From Pararoseomonas baculiformis (GTDB lineage Bacteria; Pseudomonadota; Alphaproteobacteria; Acetobacterales; Acetobacteraceae), in NCBI RefSeq assembly GCF_017813395.1, contig NZ_JAGIZB010000010.1, forward strand, positions 1 to 64,000: a stretch of DNA of 64,000 nucleotides. Direction: 5' to 3'. The position numbers and the translations under genes are program-made. Positions 38,527 to 47,769 of this stretch are shown one piece after another (the first letter of the stretch is position 1; each line of letters opens with the position of its first letter). The notes beneath the pieces were generated by a model. It did not search any database. It saw nothing but the letters and a program-made list of their open reading frames with translations, and was not told where the DNA came from.

Positions 38527-39264
38527 TCAGGGGCGCGCTTCGCGTACTCCGCCGGCGATCATCTCCGTCAGGGACTCGGCCAGGCAGCGGTTCAGCTTGT
38601 CCACCTCCACCACCTTCAGCTCCCGCGGCGCGCGTTCCACATCCACCGTGCCGGCCTCGGCCCAGGCCCCCATCAGTTCATAGCGGCTGAGCAGCCCGGC
38701 ACCGGTCGCCGCGGCGGCGGCGCGCAGGGCATCCCGATAGGCTTCCACATCCGCATTGGCGCGCAGGAAGCGGGACCATTGGGGATCGAGGAAGATCAGG
38801 TCCCCGCCGGCAGCGCGGATACGCTCGGCCCCGTCCTGCAGGGCATTGGTCATCTCCCCGATATCGGCGCCCCGCACGGCCTCCACCGTCGCGGCCTGCC
38901 ACAGGACCAGGGCCCGGGGGCGCTGGCGCAGCGCGGCCCGGATGATGGAGAGATGGTCCGTCGCCGTCATGCCGCGCCCGCCCTGCGCCATCACCTCCAC
39001 CCGCGTTCCGGGAAAGGTGCGGGCGAGCATATGTTCCAGCTGCGTGGGATAGGCGCTTTCCGAGCCGCTGCTGCCAGGCCCGGCCACGCTGGCCGAGCCG
39101 ACCACCAGCACGGGAAGGGCGCCGGCCTTGATGGCCGCCGCGGTGGCCGGAAGCGGCACGGGCTCGATCAGGTCGTCCGGCGCGCCGCAGGGCGTGGCCT
39201 GCCCCGGCGCCGCTGCCAGCAGCAAGGCGATGAGGAGGGCGAATCGGGCAGCCGGGCGGGGCAT
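38527..39264 (-). CDS. Periplasmic SGNH/GDSL-type hydrolase-like protein
   Basis: 245 residues with a signal peptide (MPRPAARFALLIALLLAAAPGQA). Block I is VVGSASVAGPGSSGSESAYPTQLE, a GSAS variant of GDSL. Block II Gly is in GGRGMTATDHL, and a block V-like LDPQWSRFL region lies near the end. It lies 5 bp after the OpgC-like acyltransferase gene, so it is probably an acyl esterase or transferase working on the same periplasmic glycan. The first Ser and the missing GDSL Asp make the catalytic set uncertain. Confidence 0.75.
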   Translation of the reverse strand: MPRPAARFALLIALLLAAAPGQATPCGAPDDLIEPVPLPATAAAIKAGALPVLVVGSASVAGPGSSGSESAYPTQLEHMLARTFPGTRVEVMAQGGRGMTATDHLSIIRAALRQRPRALVLWQAATVEAVRGADIGEMTNALQDGAERIRAAGGDLIFLDPQWSRFLRANADVEAYRDALRAAAAATGAGLLSRYELMGAWAEAGTVDVERAPRELKVVEVDKLNRCLAESLTEMIAGGVREARP

Positions 39265-39269
39265 GGCTC

Positions 39270-40415
39270 TCAAGCCGTATCGGCAGCGGGATGAACGGGC
39301 AAGGCTGATCGCGCGGGCTTGAGGCTGGCCCAGGCCACTGCCGCCGCGATTGCCACCATGGCGCCAAGCCCCACGGCATTCACGGCCAGCTGCATCGCCC
39401 AGCCCTCGGACCATTCCACCGCCAGCCGGCCCAGGAAGGACAGGAAGATCCCCGCGCAGAAGACGGGCAGGCCCTGCTGCCCGATCAGCACGAAAGACTG
39501 GGCCAGGACGCCACGCAGCCAGCCCGCCCCGCGCGGCACCGCATGGGCGACGAGATAGGCCAGGGCCAGGATCGAGAGCAGCCGGAACGGGTGCAGCGCG
39601 GTCTTGTCCACCGCATCCACCACCGAGGCCACGGGCAGGGGCAGCAGGGTGATGAGGTCCCGCCGCAGATAGATCACCAGCGTGATGGCGAAGGAAAGAA
39701 CCAGCACCAGCGCGGCCGCGACACCCAGGGGACGCCGCCAGGGCAGTCCGGCCGGCCCTTTCCCCGCACTGCCATGCCCCAGCACGGCGCCGATGGCGAA
39801 GAGCAGCTGCCAGGCGAAGGGGTTGAAGAACCAGCCACCGCCGGTCCAGGAGGGTAGGTTCATGGGCAGGAGCCGCGCCACGGCATAGAGCAGCAGCGAG
39901 GCGCCCAGCAGCCAGGCCGGGCGTCGCAGCAGGGGAAGCGACAGCGCGAAGAGCCCGAGCACCACGATGTAGAGCGGCAGGATGTTCAGGAAGGCGGGCT
40001 GGTAGGCGAGGAACAGCGCCTGCAGCAGCGCGAGATAGGGCTCGTCCCGGAACGGATCGAGATGCATCTCGTCGAGATAGGCGCTGGTGTCCAGCGTCGC
40101 GGCCGAGTACCCGACCTGCGCCGTGAAGACCACGAAGAGGAAGATATGGGCGACATAGAGGGTGAAGCACCGCCCCGCCACGCGGGTGCCCGCGCGCAGC
40201 CATCCCTCCCGCTCCATCTGGCGGCCATAGGCGATGCCCGCGGCATAGCCGGCCAGCAGCACGAAGATCTCCGTGGCGTCGCAGAGGAGCAGGTTGCGGA
40301 TCGTCAACCGGCCCAGCACATTGCCCGGGACGTGGTCCACGAAGATAAACCACAGCGCGATCCCCCGCGCGAAATCCACGCGCAGGTCCCGCCCCTGGCG
40401 GATCAATCCTCCCAT
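39270..40415 (-). CDS. OpgC-like membrane acyltransferase
   Basis: 381 residues with about ten hydrophobic helices. The start MGGLIRQGRDLRVDFARGIALWFIFVDHVPGNVLGRLTIRN matches the N-terminal region of OpgC, the protein that adds succinyl or other acyl groups to osmoregulated periplasmic glucans in alphaproteobacteria. GGAAAGG lies 6 bases before the ATG at 40415. opgG/opgH glucan synthesis genes are not in the window. Operon with the SGNH protein downstream, divergent from the TPR-methyltransferase gene. Confidence 0.85.
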   Translation of the reverse strand: MGGLIRQGRDLRVDFARGIALWFIFVDHVPGNVLGRLTIRNLLLCDATEIFVLLAGYAAGIAYGRQMEREGWLRAGTRVAGRCFTLYVAHIFLFVVFTAQVGYSAATLDTSAYLDEMHLDPFRDEPYLALLQALFLAYQPAFLNILPLYIVVLGLFALSLPLLRRPAWLLGASLLLYAVARLLPMNLPSWTGGGWFFNPFAWQLLFAIGAVLGHGSAGKGPAGLPWRRPLGVAAALVLVLSFAITLVIYLRRDLITLLPLPVASVVDAVDKTALHPFRLLSILALAYLVAHAVPRGAGWLRGVLAQSFVLIGQQGLPVFCAGIFLSFLGRLAVEWSEGWAMQLAVNAVGLGAMVAIAAAVAWASLKPARSALPVHPAADTA

Positions 40416-40437
40416 GCCGGCCTTTCCGGAGCACCCG

Positions 40438-41661
40438 ATGCAGCAGCCTAGCACGCCCCAGGACCCCCGGGAGAGGGCCATGGCCTTCGTGCAGCAGGGC
40501 ATGGCCCGCCACAGGATGGGCGACCTTCAGGGCGCGCTCGGCTTCTATCGCAAATCGGCCGAGTTGGTTCCCGGCGAGCCGAACACGATCAACCTGATCG
40601 GCATCGCCGCGCGGCAGTTGGGCGATATGGAGACGGCGCTGGCCTTTTCCGCCGCCGCGGTGGAGCTGAACCCGGAATCCCCCATCTTCCTCGCCGCGCG
40701 TGGGGCCACCCTGGCGGAAGCCGGGCAGCTGGAGGGCGCGGTGCAGGCGCTGACCAAGGCCGTCACGCTGCGGCCGGCCGACGCGATCTCCCGCCGCAAC
40801 CTGGGCCAGGCCCTCTGCGCCCTCGGCCGCGTCGGGGAGGCCATGCCACATCTGCGGGAGGCCGTGGCGCTGACGCCGCAGGATCCGGAGGCGCAGCTCG
40901 CCCTGGCGCATGGGCTGCGGGAGGGCGGCGCGCATGCCGCGGCGGCCGAGGCCGCCCGCCGCGCGCTGTCCGCCGGCGGGGAGGTGGCGGCGCAGGCCCG
41001 CTTCCTCCTGGCCTCGCTGGGGGAGGGCAAGGCGCCCGCCCGCCCGCCCCAGGACTATGTGCGAACCCTGTTCGACAATTACGCCCCGCGTTTCGAGGCG
41101 GAGCTGACGGGCACGCTGGGCTACCAGACGCCCGATGCCCTGGCCGCGCTGCTGCGCCGGGCCGGGCTGGAGCCGGAGGGCCGGCTGGACGTGCTGGACG
41201 CGGGTTGCGGCACCGGGCTTTCCGGCCAGGCGCTGCGCCCCTGGGCGCGGCACATGGTGGGCGTGGACCTCTCCCCCCGCATGCTGGACGTGGCTCGCCA
41301 GCGCGGCATCTACGAGGCGCTGGAGGAGGCGGAGCTGGTCACCCACCTGGCCGCGCATCGCGGGACCTATGACCTCGTCGCGGCGTCCGACGTGCTGAAC
41401 TACCTGGGCGACCTCGCCCCGGCGCTGAACGCCATGGCCGCCTCCCTGCGCCCCGGCGGCCATGCCGCCTTCAGCCTGGAGACCGGACAGGGCGCGCCCT
41501 ACGCGCTGGGCGAGGGCATGCGCTACCGCCACGATCCCGCCCATGTGCTCTCCCTCGCCGCCGCCACGCGCCTGAGTCCGGTGGAGCGGGAGGAGGTGGC
41601 GCTGCGCGAGGAACGCGGGGCACCCGTGGCCGGAACGCTGCTGGTGCTCCGCCGGGATTAG
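40438..41661 (+). CDS. TPR-repeat protein fused to a SAM methyltransferase
   Basis: 407 residues. Residues about 10-205 are four to five TPR-like helix pairs (MGDLQGALGFYRKSAELVPGEP and similar). Residues about 215-405 are a class I methyltransferase: YVRTLFDNYAPRFEAEL lead-in, VLDAGCGTGLSG (motif I), VGVDLSPRMLDVAR, then YDLVAASDVLNYLGDL. Such fusions are known among predicted methyltransferases of alphaproteobacteria, with substrate unknown. Its start is 22 bp from the divergent OpgC-like start. Confidence 0.85.
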   Translation: MQQPSTPQDPRERAMAFVQQGMARHRMGDLQGALGFYRKSAELVPGEPNTINLIGIAARQLGDMETALAFSAAAVELNPESPIFLAARGATLAEAGQLEGAVQALTKAVTLRPADAISRRNLGQALCALGRVGEAMPHLREAVALTPQDPEAQLALAHGLREGGAHAAAAEAARRALSAGGEVAAQARFLLASLGEGKAPARPPQDYVRTLFDNYAPRFEAELTGTLGYQTPDALAALLRRAGLEPEGRLDVLDAGCGTGLSGQALRPWARHMVGVDLSPRMLDVARQRGIYEALEEAELVTHLAAHRGTYDLVAASDVLNYLGDLAPALNAMAASLRPGGHAAFSLETGQGAPYALGEGMRYRHDPAHVLSLAAATRLSPVEREEVALREERGAPVAGTLLVLRRD

Positions 41662-41693
41662 GCCGCAGATTGGGGGGGCAGGAGGAAGCCGCC

Positions 41694-42326
41694 ATGTACA
41701 TCCCGCCCGCCTTCCGCGAGGAGGACCCCACCCTTCTTCACGCGGTGATGCGCGAGGCGCGCCTGGCGAGTCTCGTCACCGCCACCCCGGACGGGCTGCT
41801 GGCGACGCCGCTGCCCCTGTTCCTGGACGAGACGGAAGGCGAGATGGGCGTGCTCTACGGCCATGTCGCCCGCGCCAATCCGCAATGGAAGGCGGCCGCC
41901 ACCGGCGATGCCATGGCCATCTTCATGGGGCCGGATGCCTATGTCTCGCCCTCCTGGTACGCGACGAAGCGCGAGACGGGGAAGGTGGTGCCCACCTGGA
42001 ACTATGTCGCCGTCCATGCCTATGGCCCGGCCGAGTTCTTCGATGATGCGGAACGGCTCCTGCAGGTGGTCACGCGCCTGACGGATCTTCATGAAAGCCC
42101 GCGCGCGGAGCCCTGGGCGGTGTCGGATGCGCCGGAAAGCTTCATCCGCGCCCAGCTTCGCGGCATTGTCGGGCTGCGCCTGCCGATCGTGCGGCTGGAG
42201 GGCAAGCGCAAGATGAGCCAGAACCGCAATGCAGAGGACCGCGCCGGCGTGGCCGAAGGCCTGGCCGCCAGCGGGCGCGAGGCGGAGCGGGCTTCCGCCG
42301 CGCTGATCCCGCGCGGCGGGGACTAA
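41694..42326 (+). CDS. FMN-binding PaiB-family protein
   Basis: 210 residues: MYIPPAFREED start, SLVTATPDGLLATPLPL, YGHVARANPQW, GPDAYVSPSWYATK and VPTWNYVAVHAYG, then a C-terminal helical part with ESFIRAQLRGIVGLRLPI and KRKMSQNR. This is the PaiB type split-barrel flavin-binding family. In Bacillus, PaiB has been linked to repression of sporulation and protease genes. Here a flavin-dependent or sensor function is more likely but unproven. It overlaps the flhG stop by 4 bp (convergent). Confidence 0.88.
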   Translation: MYIPPAFREEDPTLLHAVMREARLASLVTATPDGLLATPLPLFLDETEGEMGVLYGHVARANPQWKAAATGDAMAIFMGPDAYVSPSWYATKRETGKVVPTWNYVAVHAYGPAEFFDDAERLLQVVTRLTDLHESPRAEPWAVSDAPESFIRAQLRGIVGLRLPIVRLEGKRKMSQNRNAEDRAGVAEGLAASGREAERASAALIPRGGD

Positions 42327-43072
42327 GCCGCAGCGCGTGCAACCAGCAGCGCATCCGCCAGCGCCTCGATATCGCGCGCCGCGTTGCAGCCGGGATGGCG
42401 GGTGAGCAGGGGCGCCTGATGCCGGATGGCGTCCCGCACCCGCGCGTCCCGCCGCACCACCCCGGCCAGGGCGGCGCCGCGCCCGAGAAATCCGCGGCAG
42501 GCCCGGTCCAGCGCCGCATGGGTGCGGGCCCCGCCGGCGGCATCCGCCGCCATGTTCACCACCACCCGCGCATCCGCCGCCGGCGCATCCCGCGCGTGCA
42601 GCTTCAGCACGGCATAGGCATCGGTGAGGCTTGTGGGCTCGTCGGTCGCGACCACCAGCAGCAGGTCGCAGGCGGCGGAGAGGCGACGCGGCACGGGGTC
42701 CAGCCCCGCGCCGATATCCAGCACCACGTCATCCTGCGGGGCGCCGCGCAGAAGCTGGAGGAAGCGTTCGATCCAGCCAGGATCGAGTGCCGCCAGGGCA
42801 CCGGAGCCGGAGCGGCCAGGAAGCACGTCGAACCCGCCTTGCGCCGCGATCGCCGCCTCCGCCAATGTCACCTCCCGGTTCAGCACGGCCATCAGGTCGT
42901 GCCGTGCATCCAGACCGAGCTGCACATCCACATTGGCCAGGCCGAGATCGCCATCCGCCAGCAGCACGCGCCGCCCCTGCCGCGCCAAGGCCTGGGCCAG
43001 CCCGATGGCCAGCACGGTCTTGCCCACCCCTCCCTTGCCCGAGGCGACACCGATCAGACGCGGCTTTCTCAT
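42323..43072 (-). CDS. flhG: FlhG/FleN-type MinD-like ATPase
   Basis: 249 residues. The deviant Walker A GKGGVGKT is at about 12-19, with LADGDLGLANVDVQLG and DIGAGLDPVPRR. FlhG counts and places flagella together with the GTPase FlhF, whose gene overlaps it by 4 bp. The short C-terminus has no clear membrane-targeting helix. Confidence 0.88.
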   Translation of the reverse strand: MRKPRLIGVASGKGGVGKTVLAIGLAQALARQGRRVLLADGDLGLANVDVQLGLDARHDLMAVLNREVTLAEAAIAAQGGFDVLPGRSGSGALAALDPGWIERFLQLLRGAPQDDVVLDIGAGLDPVPRRLSAACDLLLVVATDEPTSLTDAYAVLKLHARDAPAADARVVVNMAADAAGGARTHAALDRACRGFLGRGAALAGVVRRDARVRDAIRHQAPLLTRHPGCNAARDIEALADALLVARAAA

Positions 43073-43968
43073 GCGGCTTCCTGCGCGGGGCGGGCGGGGC
43101 CGGTCAGGCGTTCCGCGAGCCAGGCGGGGGTGAGGGGGGTGAGGCCATCCGCGGCGCCGGGGCCGGTGCCGGCCTCGGTCAGAGCGAGGGGGCCGGCAAG
43201 GGCGGCCGCGAGCACGCTGCCCAGCCGCCGCGCCGCGTCCAGCCGCGTGGGCAGGAGGTGCCGGGCACCGAGCGCCGCAAAGGCGCGGGCGGTTTCCGCC
43301 GCCTCCTCCGGATCCAGCCCGGCAGGCAGGATGAGCAGCGGCGTGGCCTCCGTGACGCGGAGAAGCGCCAGGAGCTGCTCGGCCTGGGGCGGGTCGAAGG
43401 GGTCGCAGCCCGCCGTGTCCAGCAGCATGGGCTGGCCAGGCACCCGGCGGGCCAGCGCCGCCGCCAACTGGGCCCCGCTTGCCGCGGAGGCCAGCGGCAC
43501 GCCGAGGACCCGCGTGAAAGCCGCCATCTGCTCCGCCGCCCCGGCCCGCTGGGAATCGGCGGTGGCGACAAGCGGCGCAGCGCCGCCCAGCACCAGCCGC
43601 GTGGCGAGCTTGGCGCAGCTGAGGGTCTTTCCCGCCCCGGGCGGTCCCACCAGGGCCAGGGGCTGCCGCGCCGCATCCGGCAGGGCTGCGAAGCGAAGCG
43701 CCGCCGCCAGGGCGGTCGCGCCGCCCCCGCCAAGGCGCGCGCGCAAGGCGGCGGGCATGTTGTGCCGTGCCAGCGGATCGGAGGCAGGGATACTCGGGGG
43801 CAGGGGCGGGGGCGGCGGCGGTTCCTCCGCCGGCTCAAGCGCGGCCGTGACCTCGACCCCGGCAGCGGTGCGCCGGGTGGAGAGGATCAGCGCGTCAGGG
43901 CCCAGCGCCTGGCGGCATTCCGCCATGGCATCGGCCATCCTGGCTGCACGGAAGACTCGAAGCCGCAT
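43069..43968 (-). CDS. flhF: Flagellar GTPase FlhF (short form)
   Basis: 299 residues. N-terminal B-region (MRLRVFRAARMADAMAECRQALGPDALILSTR), Pro-rich linker, then an SRP-like NG domain: G1 LVGPPGAGKTLSCAKLA, G2 TADSQRAGAAEQM, G3 LLDTAG, and a TRLD segment at the G4 place of TKLD. Typical FlhF is over 400 residues, so the B region is cut down. It directs polar flagellum placement. Confidence 0.88.
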   Translation of the reverse strand: MRLRVFRAARMADAMAECRQALGPDALILSTRRTAAGVEVTAALEPAEEPPPPPPLPPSIPASDPLARHNMPAALRARLGGGGATALAAALRFAALPDAARQPLALVGPPGAGKTLSCAKLATRLVLGGAAPLVATADSQRAGAAEQMAAFTRVLGVPLASAASGAQLAAALARRVPGQPMLLDTAGCDPFDPPQAEQLLALLRVTEATPLLILPAGLDPEEAAETARAFAALGARHLLPTRLDAARRLGSVLAAALAGPLALTEAGTGPGAADGLTPLTPAWLAERLTGPARPAQEAA

Positions 43969-43991
43969 GGATGAATGCTGGCCCGCGCGGG

Positions 43992-44006
43992 TTAACGGAA
44001 GGTGAA
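43992..44006 (-). promoter_or_regulatory. Candidate CtrA-like box upstream of flhF
   Basis: On the minus strand: TTCA-N7-TTAA, one mismatch to TTAA-N7-TTAA, 24 bp upstream of the flhF ATG in the flhA-flhF gap. The same variant is found upstream of flagellin. Confidence 0.4.
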
Positions 44007-44008
44007 GT

Positions 44009-46060
44009 TCACACTGCCCCCACCGTGCGGATGCGCGCGCGGGGGTGGATCTCGGTTTGCGCCATCACCGCGGTCGCGGGGCGGAAGCGCTCGACGATGG
44101 CGCGAACATGGGCCCGCAGCGCGGGGCTGCAGACCAGCACGGGGGATTCGCCCTGCGCGGTCGCGCGGTCAAAGGCGTCCCGCACCCGGTTCATGAAGTC
44201 ATGCAGCCGGGACGGGGCCATGGCGAGCTGGCGCTCCTCGCCCGGCCCGATCAGCGCCTCCGCGAAGGCCTGTTCCCATTCGGCCGAGAGCGCGATCAGG
44301 GGCACGTAGCCGGCGGGGCCGCGCGCCGCATCGGAAAGCTGGCGCGCGAGCCGCGTGCGCACCACCGCTACCAGGGCCGGCACGCCCCGCGCACCGGAGG
44401 AAAGCCCCTCCTGGATGCCTTCCAGGATGGTGGGAAGATCGCGGATGGAAACGCGCTCGGCCAGCAATGCCTGTAGCACGCGCTGCACGCCGCCGGTGGT
44501 GATCTGGTTCGGGATCAGGTCCGCCAGCAGCTTGGCATGCTCCTGCGGCAGGTCGTCCAGCAGCTTCTGCGCCTCCGCATGGCTCAGCAGCTCCGGCATG
44601 TTCTCGCGCACGATCTCGGTGAGATGCGTCGCCAGCACGCCGGCCCCATCCACCACGGTGCAGCCGCGCGCCAGCGCCTCCTCCTTCCGGTGCTCCTCGA
44701 TCCATAGGGCGGGGAGGCCGAAGGTGGGCTCCTCGCAGGGTTCGCCCGGCATGTCCGGTCGGTTGCCCGAGGGATCGATGGCCAGCTGCATCGGGATGCG
44801 CAGCTCCCCGCGCCCGGCCTCGATCTCCTTTACCCGCACCACGTATTCATGCGGGCGCAGGTGCAGGTTGTCCTGCAGCCGCACGCTGGGCAGCACGAAG
44901 CCCATCTCCTGCGCGATGGTCCTGCGCAGGTTGCGGATCTGCTCGGTCAGGCGCGGCCCCTCGCCGGCGGCCAGGGAGAGCAGGCCGTAGCCCAGCTCCA
45001 CCCGCAGCAGGTCGATCCGCAGCGTCTCGGTGATCGGCGTCTCGGGTGCGATGGCCGGCGGGGCGGCCGCGGCGGACTCGGCCGCCCCGTCGGCCTTGCC
45101 GCGGCTCCGGGCCCCGGCGGCGAAGCCCGCCGAGAGCAGCAGGAAGGGGATCAGCGGCATGCCGGGCAGGAAGCCCAGCATCGCCGCGGCACCCGACACG
45201 ATCCAGAGCGGCTTGGCCAGGCCCAGCTGCTTCACCAGCGCCTTGTCCGCCGTGCCCTCCGTGCCCCCCTTGGTCACCACGATGCCGGCGGCCACCGAGG
45301 TGAGCAGGGCCGGGATCTGCGAGACGAGGCCATCGCCCACGGTGAGCGAGGCAAAGGTGGAGATCGCCTCCATGAAGGGCAGCCCGTGCCGCCCCGCGCC
45401 GATGGCGATGCCGCCGAGGAGGTTGATGCCGGTGACGATCAGCCCGGCGATGGCATCGCCGCGCACGAATTTCGCCGCGCCATCCATGGCGCCGTAGAAG
45501 CCGCTCTCCGCCTCCAGGTCGATGCGCCGCTGCCGCGCCACCTTGTCGTCGATGAGGCCGGAGGAAAGGTCGGCATCGATGGCCATCTGCTTGCCTGGCA
45601 TGGCATCCAGGCTGAAGCGCGCCGCCACCTCCGCGATGCGGCCCGAGCCCTTCGTGACCACCATGAAGTTCACGACGAGCAGGATGGCGAAGACGATCAT
45701 GCCCACCAGTACGTCGCCACCCATCAGGAAGCCGCCGAAGGCCGAGACCACATGCCCGGCCGCCTGCGGCCCCTCATGCCCATGGGTAAGGATGGTGCGC
45801 GTGGTGGCCACGTTCAGCGCCAAGCGCAGCAGGGTGGTCAGCAGCAGGATGGTGGGAAAGGAGGTGAAGTCGAGCGGGCGTTGCAGGAACAGCGCCGTCA
45901 TCAGCACGAGCACGGACAGGGTGACGGAGAGCGCCAGACCCGCATCCAGCAGCGGCACGGGCAGCGGCACCACCAGCAGCACGATGAGCAGCCCGACGCC
46001 GACCGCCAGCGCCACATCCGTGGAACCGCCGAGATTTCGCAGCCAGGGGGGCAGTTCCAT
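44009..46060 (-). CDS. flhA: Flagellar export protein FlhA
   Basis: 683 residues. N-terminal part with about eight TM helices (to about 330) including the FHIPEP-like region between helices (RFSLDAMPGKQMAIDADLSSGLI), and a cytosolic C-terminal domain (about 345-683, with RIPMQLAIDPSGNRPDMPG region) that receives chaperone-bound substrates. Core of the type III export gate. The partners flhB, fliP, fliQ and fliR are not in the window. Confidence 0.96.
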   Translation of the reverse strand: MELPPWLRNLGGSTDVALAVGVGLLIVLLVVPLPVPLLDAGLALSVTLSVLVLMTALFLQRPLDFTSFPTILLLTTLLRLALNVATTRTILTHGHEGPQAAGHVVSAFGGFLMGGDVLVGMIVFAILLVVNFMVVTKGSGRIAEVAARFSLDAMPGKQMAIDADLSSGLIDDKVARQRRIDLEAESGFYGAMDGAAKFVRGDAIAGLIVTGINLLGGIAIGAGRHGLPFMEAISTFASLTVGDGLVSQIPALLTSVAAGIVVTKGGTEGTADKALVKQLGLAKPLWIVSGAAAMLGFLPGMPLIPFLLLSAGFAAGARSRGKADGAAESAAAAPPAIAPETPITETLRIDLLRVELGYGLLSLAAGEGPRLTEQIRNLRRTIAQEMGFVLPSVRLQDNLHLRPHEYVVRVKEIEAGRGELRIPMQLAIDPSGNRPDMPGEPCEEPTFGLPALWIEEHRKEEALARGCTVVDGAGVLATHLTEIVRENMPELLSHAEAQKLLDDLPQEHAKLLADLIPNQITTGGVQRVLQALLAERVSIRDLPTILEGIQEGLSSGARGVPALVAVVRTRLARQLSDAARGPAGYVPLIALSAEWEQAFAEALIGPGEERQLAMAPSRLHDFMNRVRDAFDRATAQGESPVLVCSPALRAHVRAIVERFRPATAVMAQTEIHPRARIRTVGAV

Positions 46061-46066
46061 GCGCCG

Positions 46067-47455
46067 CTAGCCCATGGCGGCATAGGGGAAGGGCGCCACG
46101 GGCATCTGCCCGGGGGCGACGGGCACCGGCGTTCCCGCCGCCCGGTACTCATGCAGCTTGTTCCGCAGCGTGCGGATGGAAATGCCGAGGATCTCCGCCG
46201 CCCGGGTGCGGTTGCCCAGGCAATGGGTGAGGGTCTCGAGGATCAGGTCCCGCTCCACATCCTCCATCCGGCGCCCGACCAGCGCCGCCACCCCGATGGG
46301 GCGCGCGGGCTGGGGCTCGGCCATGCTGGCCTGGGCGGCGCCGGGGGCACGGGGGACGGGAACGTGCAGCTCCACCGCCTCGGCCCCGATCTCCTCGCCC
46401 TCCGCCAACAGCACGGCGCGATGCACGGTGTTCTCCAGTTCCCGCACATTGCCGGGCCAGGAATGGGAAAGCAGGGCGGCGCGGGCGGCGGCGGCGAAGC
46501 GGCGCAGGGGCAGGCCGTTCGCCTCCGCGTAGCGGCGGGCGAAACGCTCGGCGATGGGCAGGATGTCGTCGGGCCTGTCCCGCAGGGCGGGAATGCGGAG
46601 CGCGACGACGTTGAGGCGGAAGAACAGGTCCTCGCGGAAGCGCCCCGCCGCCACCTCGGCGGCCAGATCCCGGTTGGTGGCGGCGAGGATGCGCACATCC
46701 ACCCTCACCGGTCCGGCGCCGCCCAGGCGATCGATCTCGCGTTCCTGCAGGGCGCGCAGGATCTTGGCCTGCAGGCGCGGGTCCATCTCCCCGATCTCGT
46801 CGAGCAGCAGCGTGCCGCCATCGGCCTGCTCGAACTTGCCGCGCCGCGCCGCCACCGCGCCGGAGAAGGCGCCCTTCTCATGGCCGAACAGCTCGCTTTC
46901 CAGCAGCGCCTCCGGCAGCGCCGCGCAGTTCAGCGCGACGAAGGGGCCGTTCGCGCGGCGCGAATGCGCGTGGATGTAGCGCGCCAGTACCTCCTTCCCC
47001 GTGCCGCTCTCGCCGGTGATGAGCACGCTTGCCTCCGCCCGCGCCACACCCTCGGCCCGGCGCAGAACGGCGGCCATGGCGGGGTCGCGGTGGACCGGCC
47101 CTTCGGCCTCGCCGGCGGCGGCCTGGAGCATGGCGGCGATCAGCTCGGCATCGGGGGGGAGGGGCAGGAACTCCTTCGCGCCGGCCTGGATGGCGCGCAC
47201 CGCCGCCGCCGCATCCGCGTTCCGCCCGCAGGCCACCACGGGGCACGCGATGCGCTCCGCCTCAAGCGAGGAGACGAGCCAGGAGACGTCATGCAGCACG
47301 TCGCACAGGATGAGGTCGAAGCCCTCGCTCCGCGCCAGCGCCATGCCGGATGTCACCCCATCCGCCTGGCGCAGCCGCGCCCCGCGGGAGGTGGCGATCC
47401 GCGCCGCATGGCCCAGCTCCGCCTCCAGGCTGCCGATGATCAGGAGGCGCGTCAT
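46067..47455 (-). CDS. flbD: Sigma-54-dependent flagellar regulator FlbD
   Basis: 462 residues. Receiver-like domain (1-120) with D52 and K94 but no acidic pair near the first strand, as in the atypical FlbD receivers. AAA+ domain with GESGTGKE (148-155), GAFSGA at 195-200 (usually GAFTGA, sigma-54 contact loop) and LLLDEIGEMD. C-terminal Fis-type HTH (NRTRAAEILGISIRTLRNKLHEY). In Caulobacter FlbD activates late flagellar genes and represses fliF. This locus has sigma-54 promoters and a shared palindrome fitting such a role. It overlaps fliN by 4 bp. Confidence 0.93.
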   Translation of the reverse strand: MTRLLIIGSLEAELGHAARIATSRGARLRQADGVTSGMALARSEGFDLILCDVLHDVSWLVSSLEAERIACPVVACGRNADAAAAVRAIQAGAKEFLPLPPDAELIAAMLQAAAGEAEGPVHRDPAMAAVLRRAEGVARAEASVLITGESGTGKEVLARYIHAHSRRANGPFVALNCAALPEALLESELFGHEKGAFSGAVAARRGKFEQADGGTLLLDEIGEMDPRLQAKILRALQEREIDRLGGAGPVRVDVRILAATNRDLAAEVAAGRFREDLFFRLNVVALRIPALRDRPDDILPIAERFARRYAEANGLPLRRFAAAARAALLSHSWPGNVRELENTVHRAVLLAEGEEIGAEAVELHVPVPRAPGAAQASMAEPQPARPIGVAALVGRRMEDVERDLILETLTHCLGNRTRAAEILGISIRTLRNKLHEYRAAGTPVPVAPGQMPVAPFPYAAMG

Positions 47456-47769
47456 CCCGCGCGGTCCGCCTTGACGATTTCCGTCATGGTGACGCCGAGG
47501 CGGTTGTCCTCGACCATCACCACCTCCCCGCGCGCGACCAGGCGGTTGTTGACATAGATGTCCACCGCCTCGCCCAGCTTGCGGTCAAGCTCCACCACGG
47601 CGCCGCGGCCGAGCTTCAGCAGCTGGCTCACCTGCAGCGTCGCGCGGCCCAGCACCGCGCTCACCTGCACCGGAATGTCATAGACCGCGTCCAGCCCCTG
47701 GCTGCTGCCGGGCGGGCGTGGCTCGCCGGCCTCATTGGCCGCCACAGGCTCGAAGCCGCTGCTGCTCAT
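47452..47769 (-). CDS. fliN: Flagellar switch protein FliN
   Basis: 105 residues with the SpoA fold: YDIPVQVSAVLGRATLQVSQLLKLGRGAVVELDRKLGEAVDIYVNNRLVARGEVVMVEDNRLGVTMTEI. The N-terminal 25 residues are disordered. Part of the C-ring. fliM is missing from this locus. Overlaps fliH by 4 bp. Confidence 0.95.
   Translation of the reverse strand: MSSSGFEPVAANEAGEPRPPGSSQGLDAVYDIPVQVSAVLGRATLQVSQLLKLGRGAVVELDRKLGEAVDIYVNNRLVARGEVVMVEDNRLGVTMTEIVKADRAG

Noticed and set aside
44849-47557. 902-codon plus-strand open frame
   Set aside because: Antisense of flhA and flbD. His/Gln/Gly-rich without any family motif.
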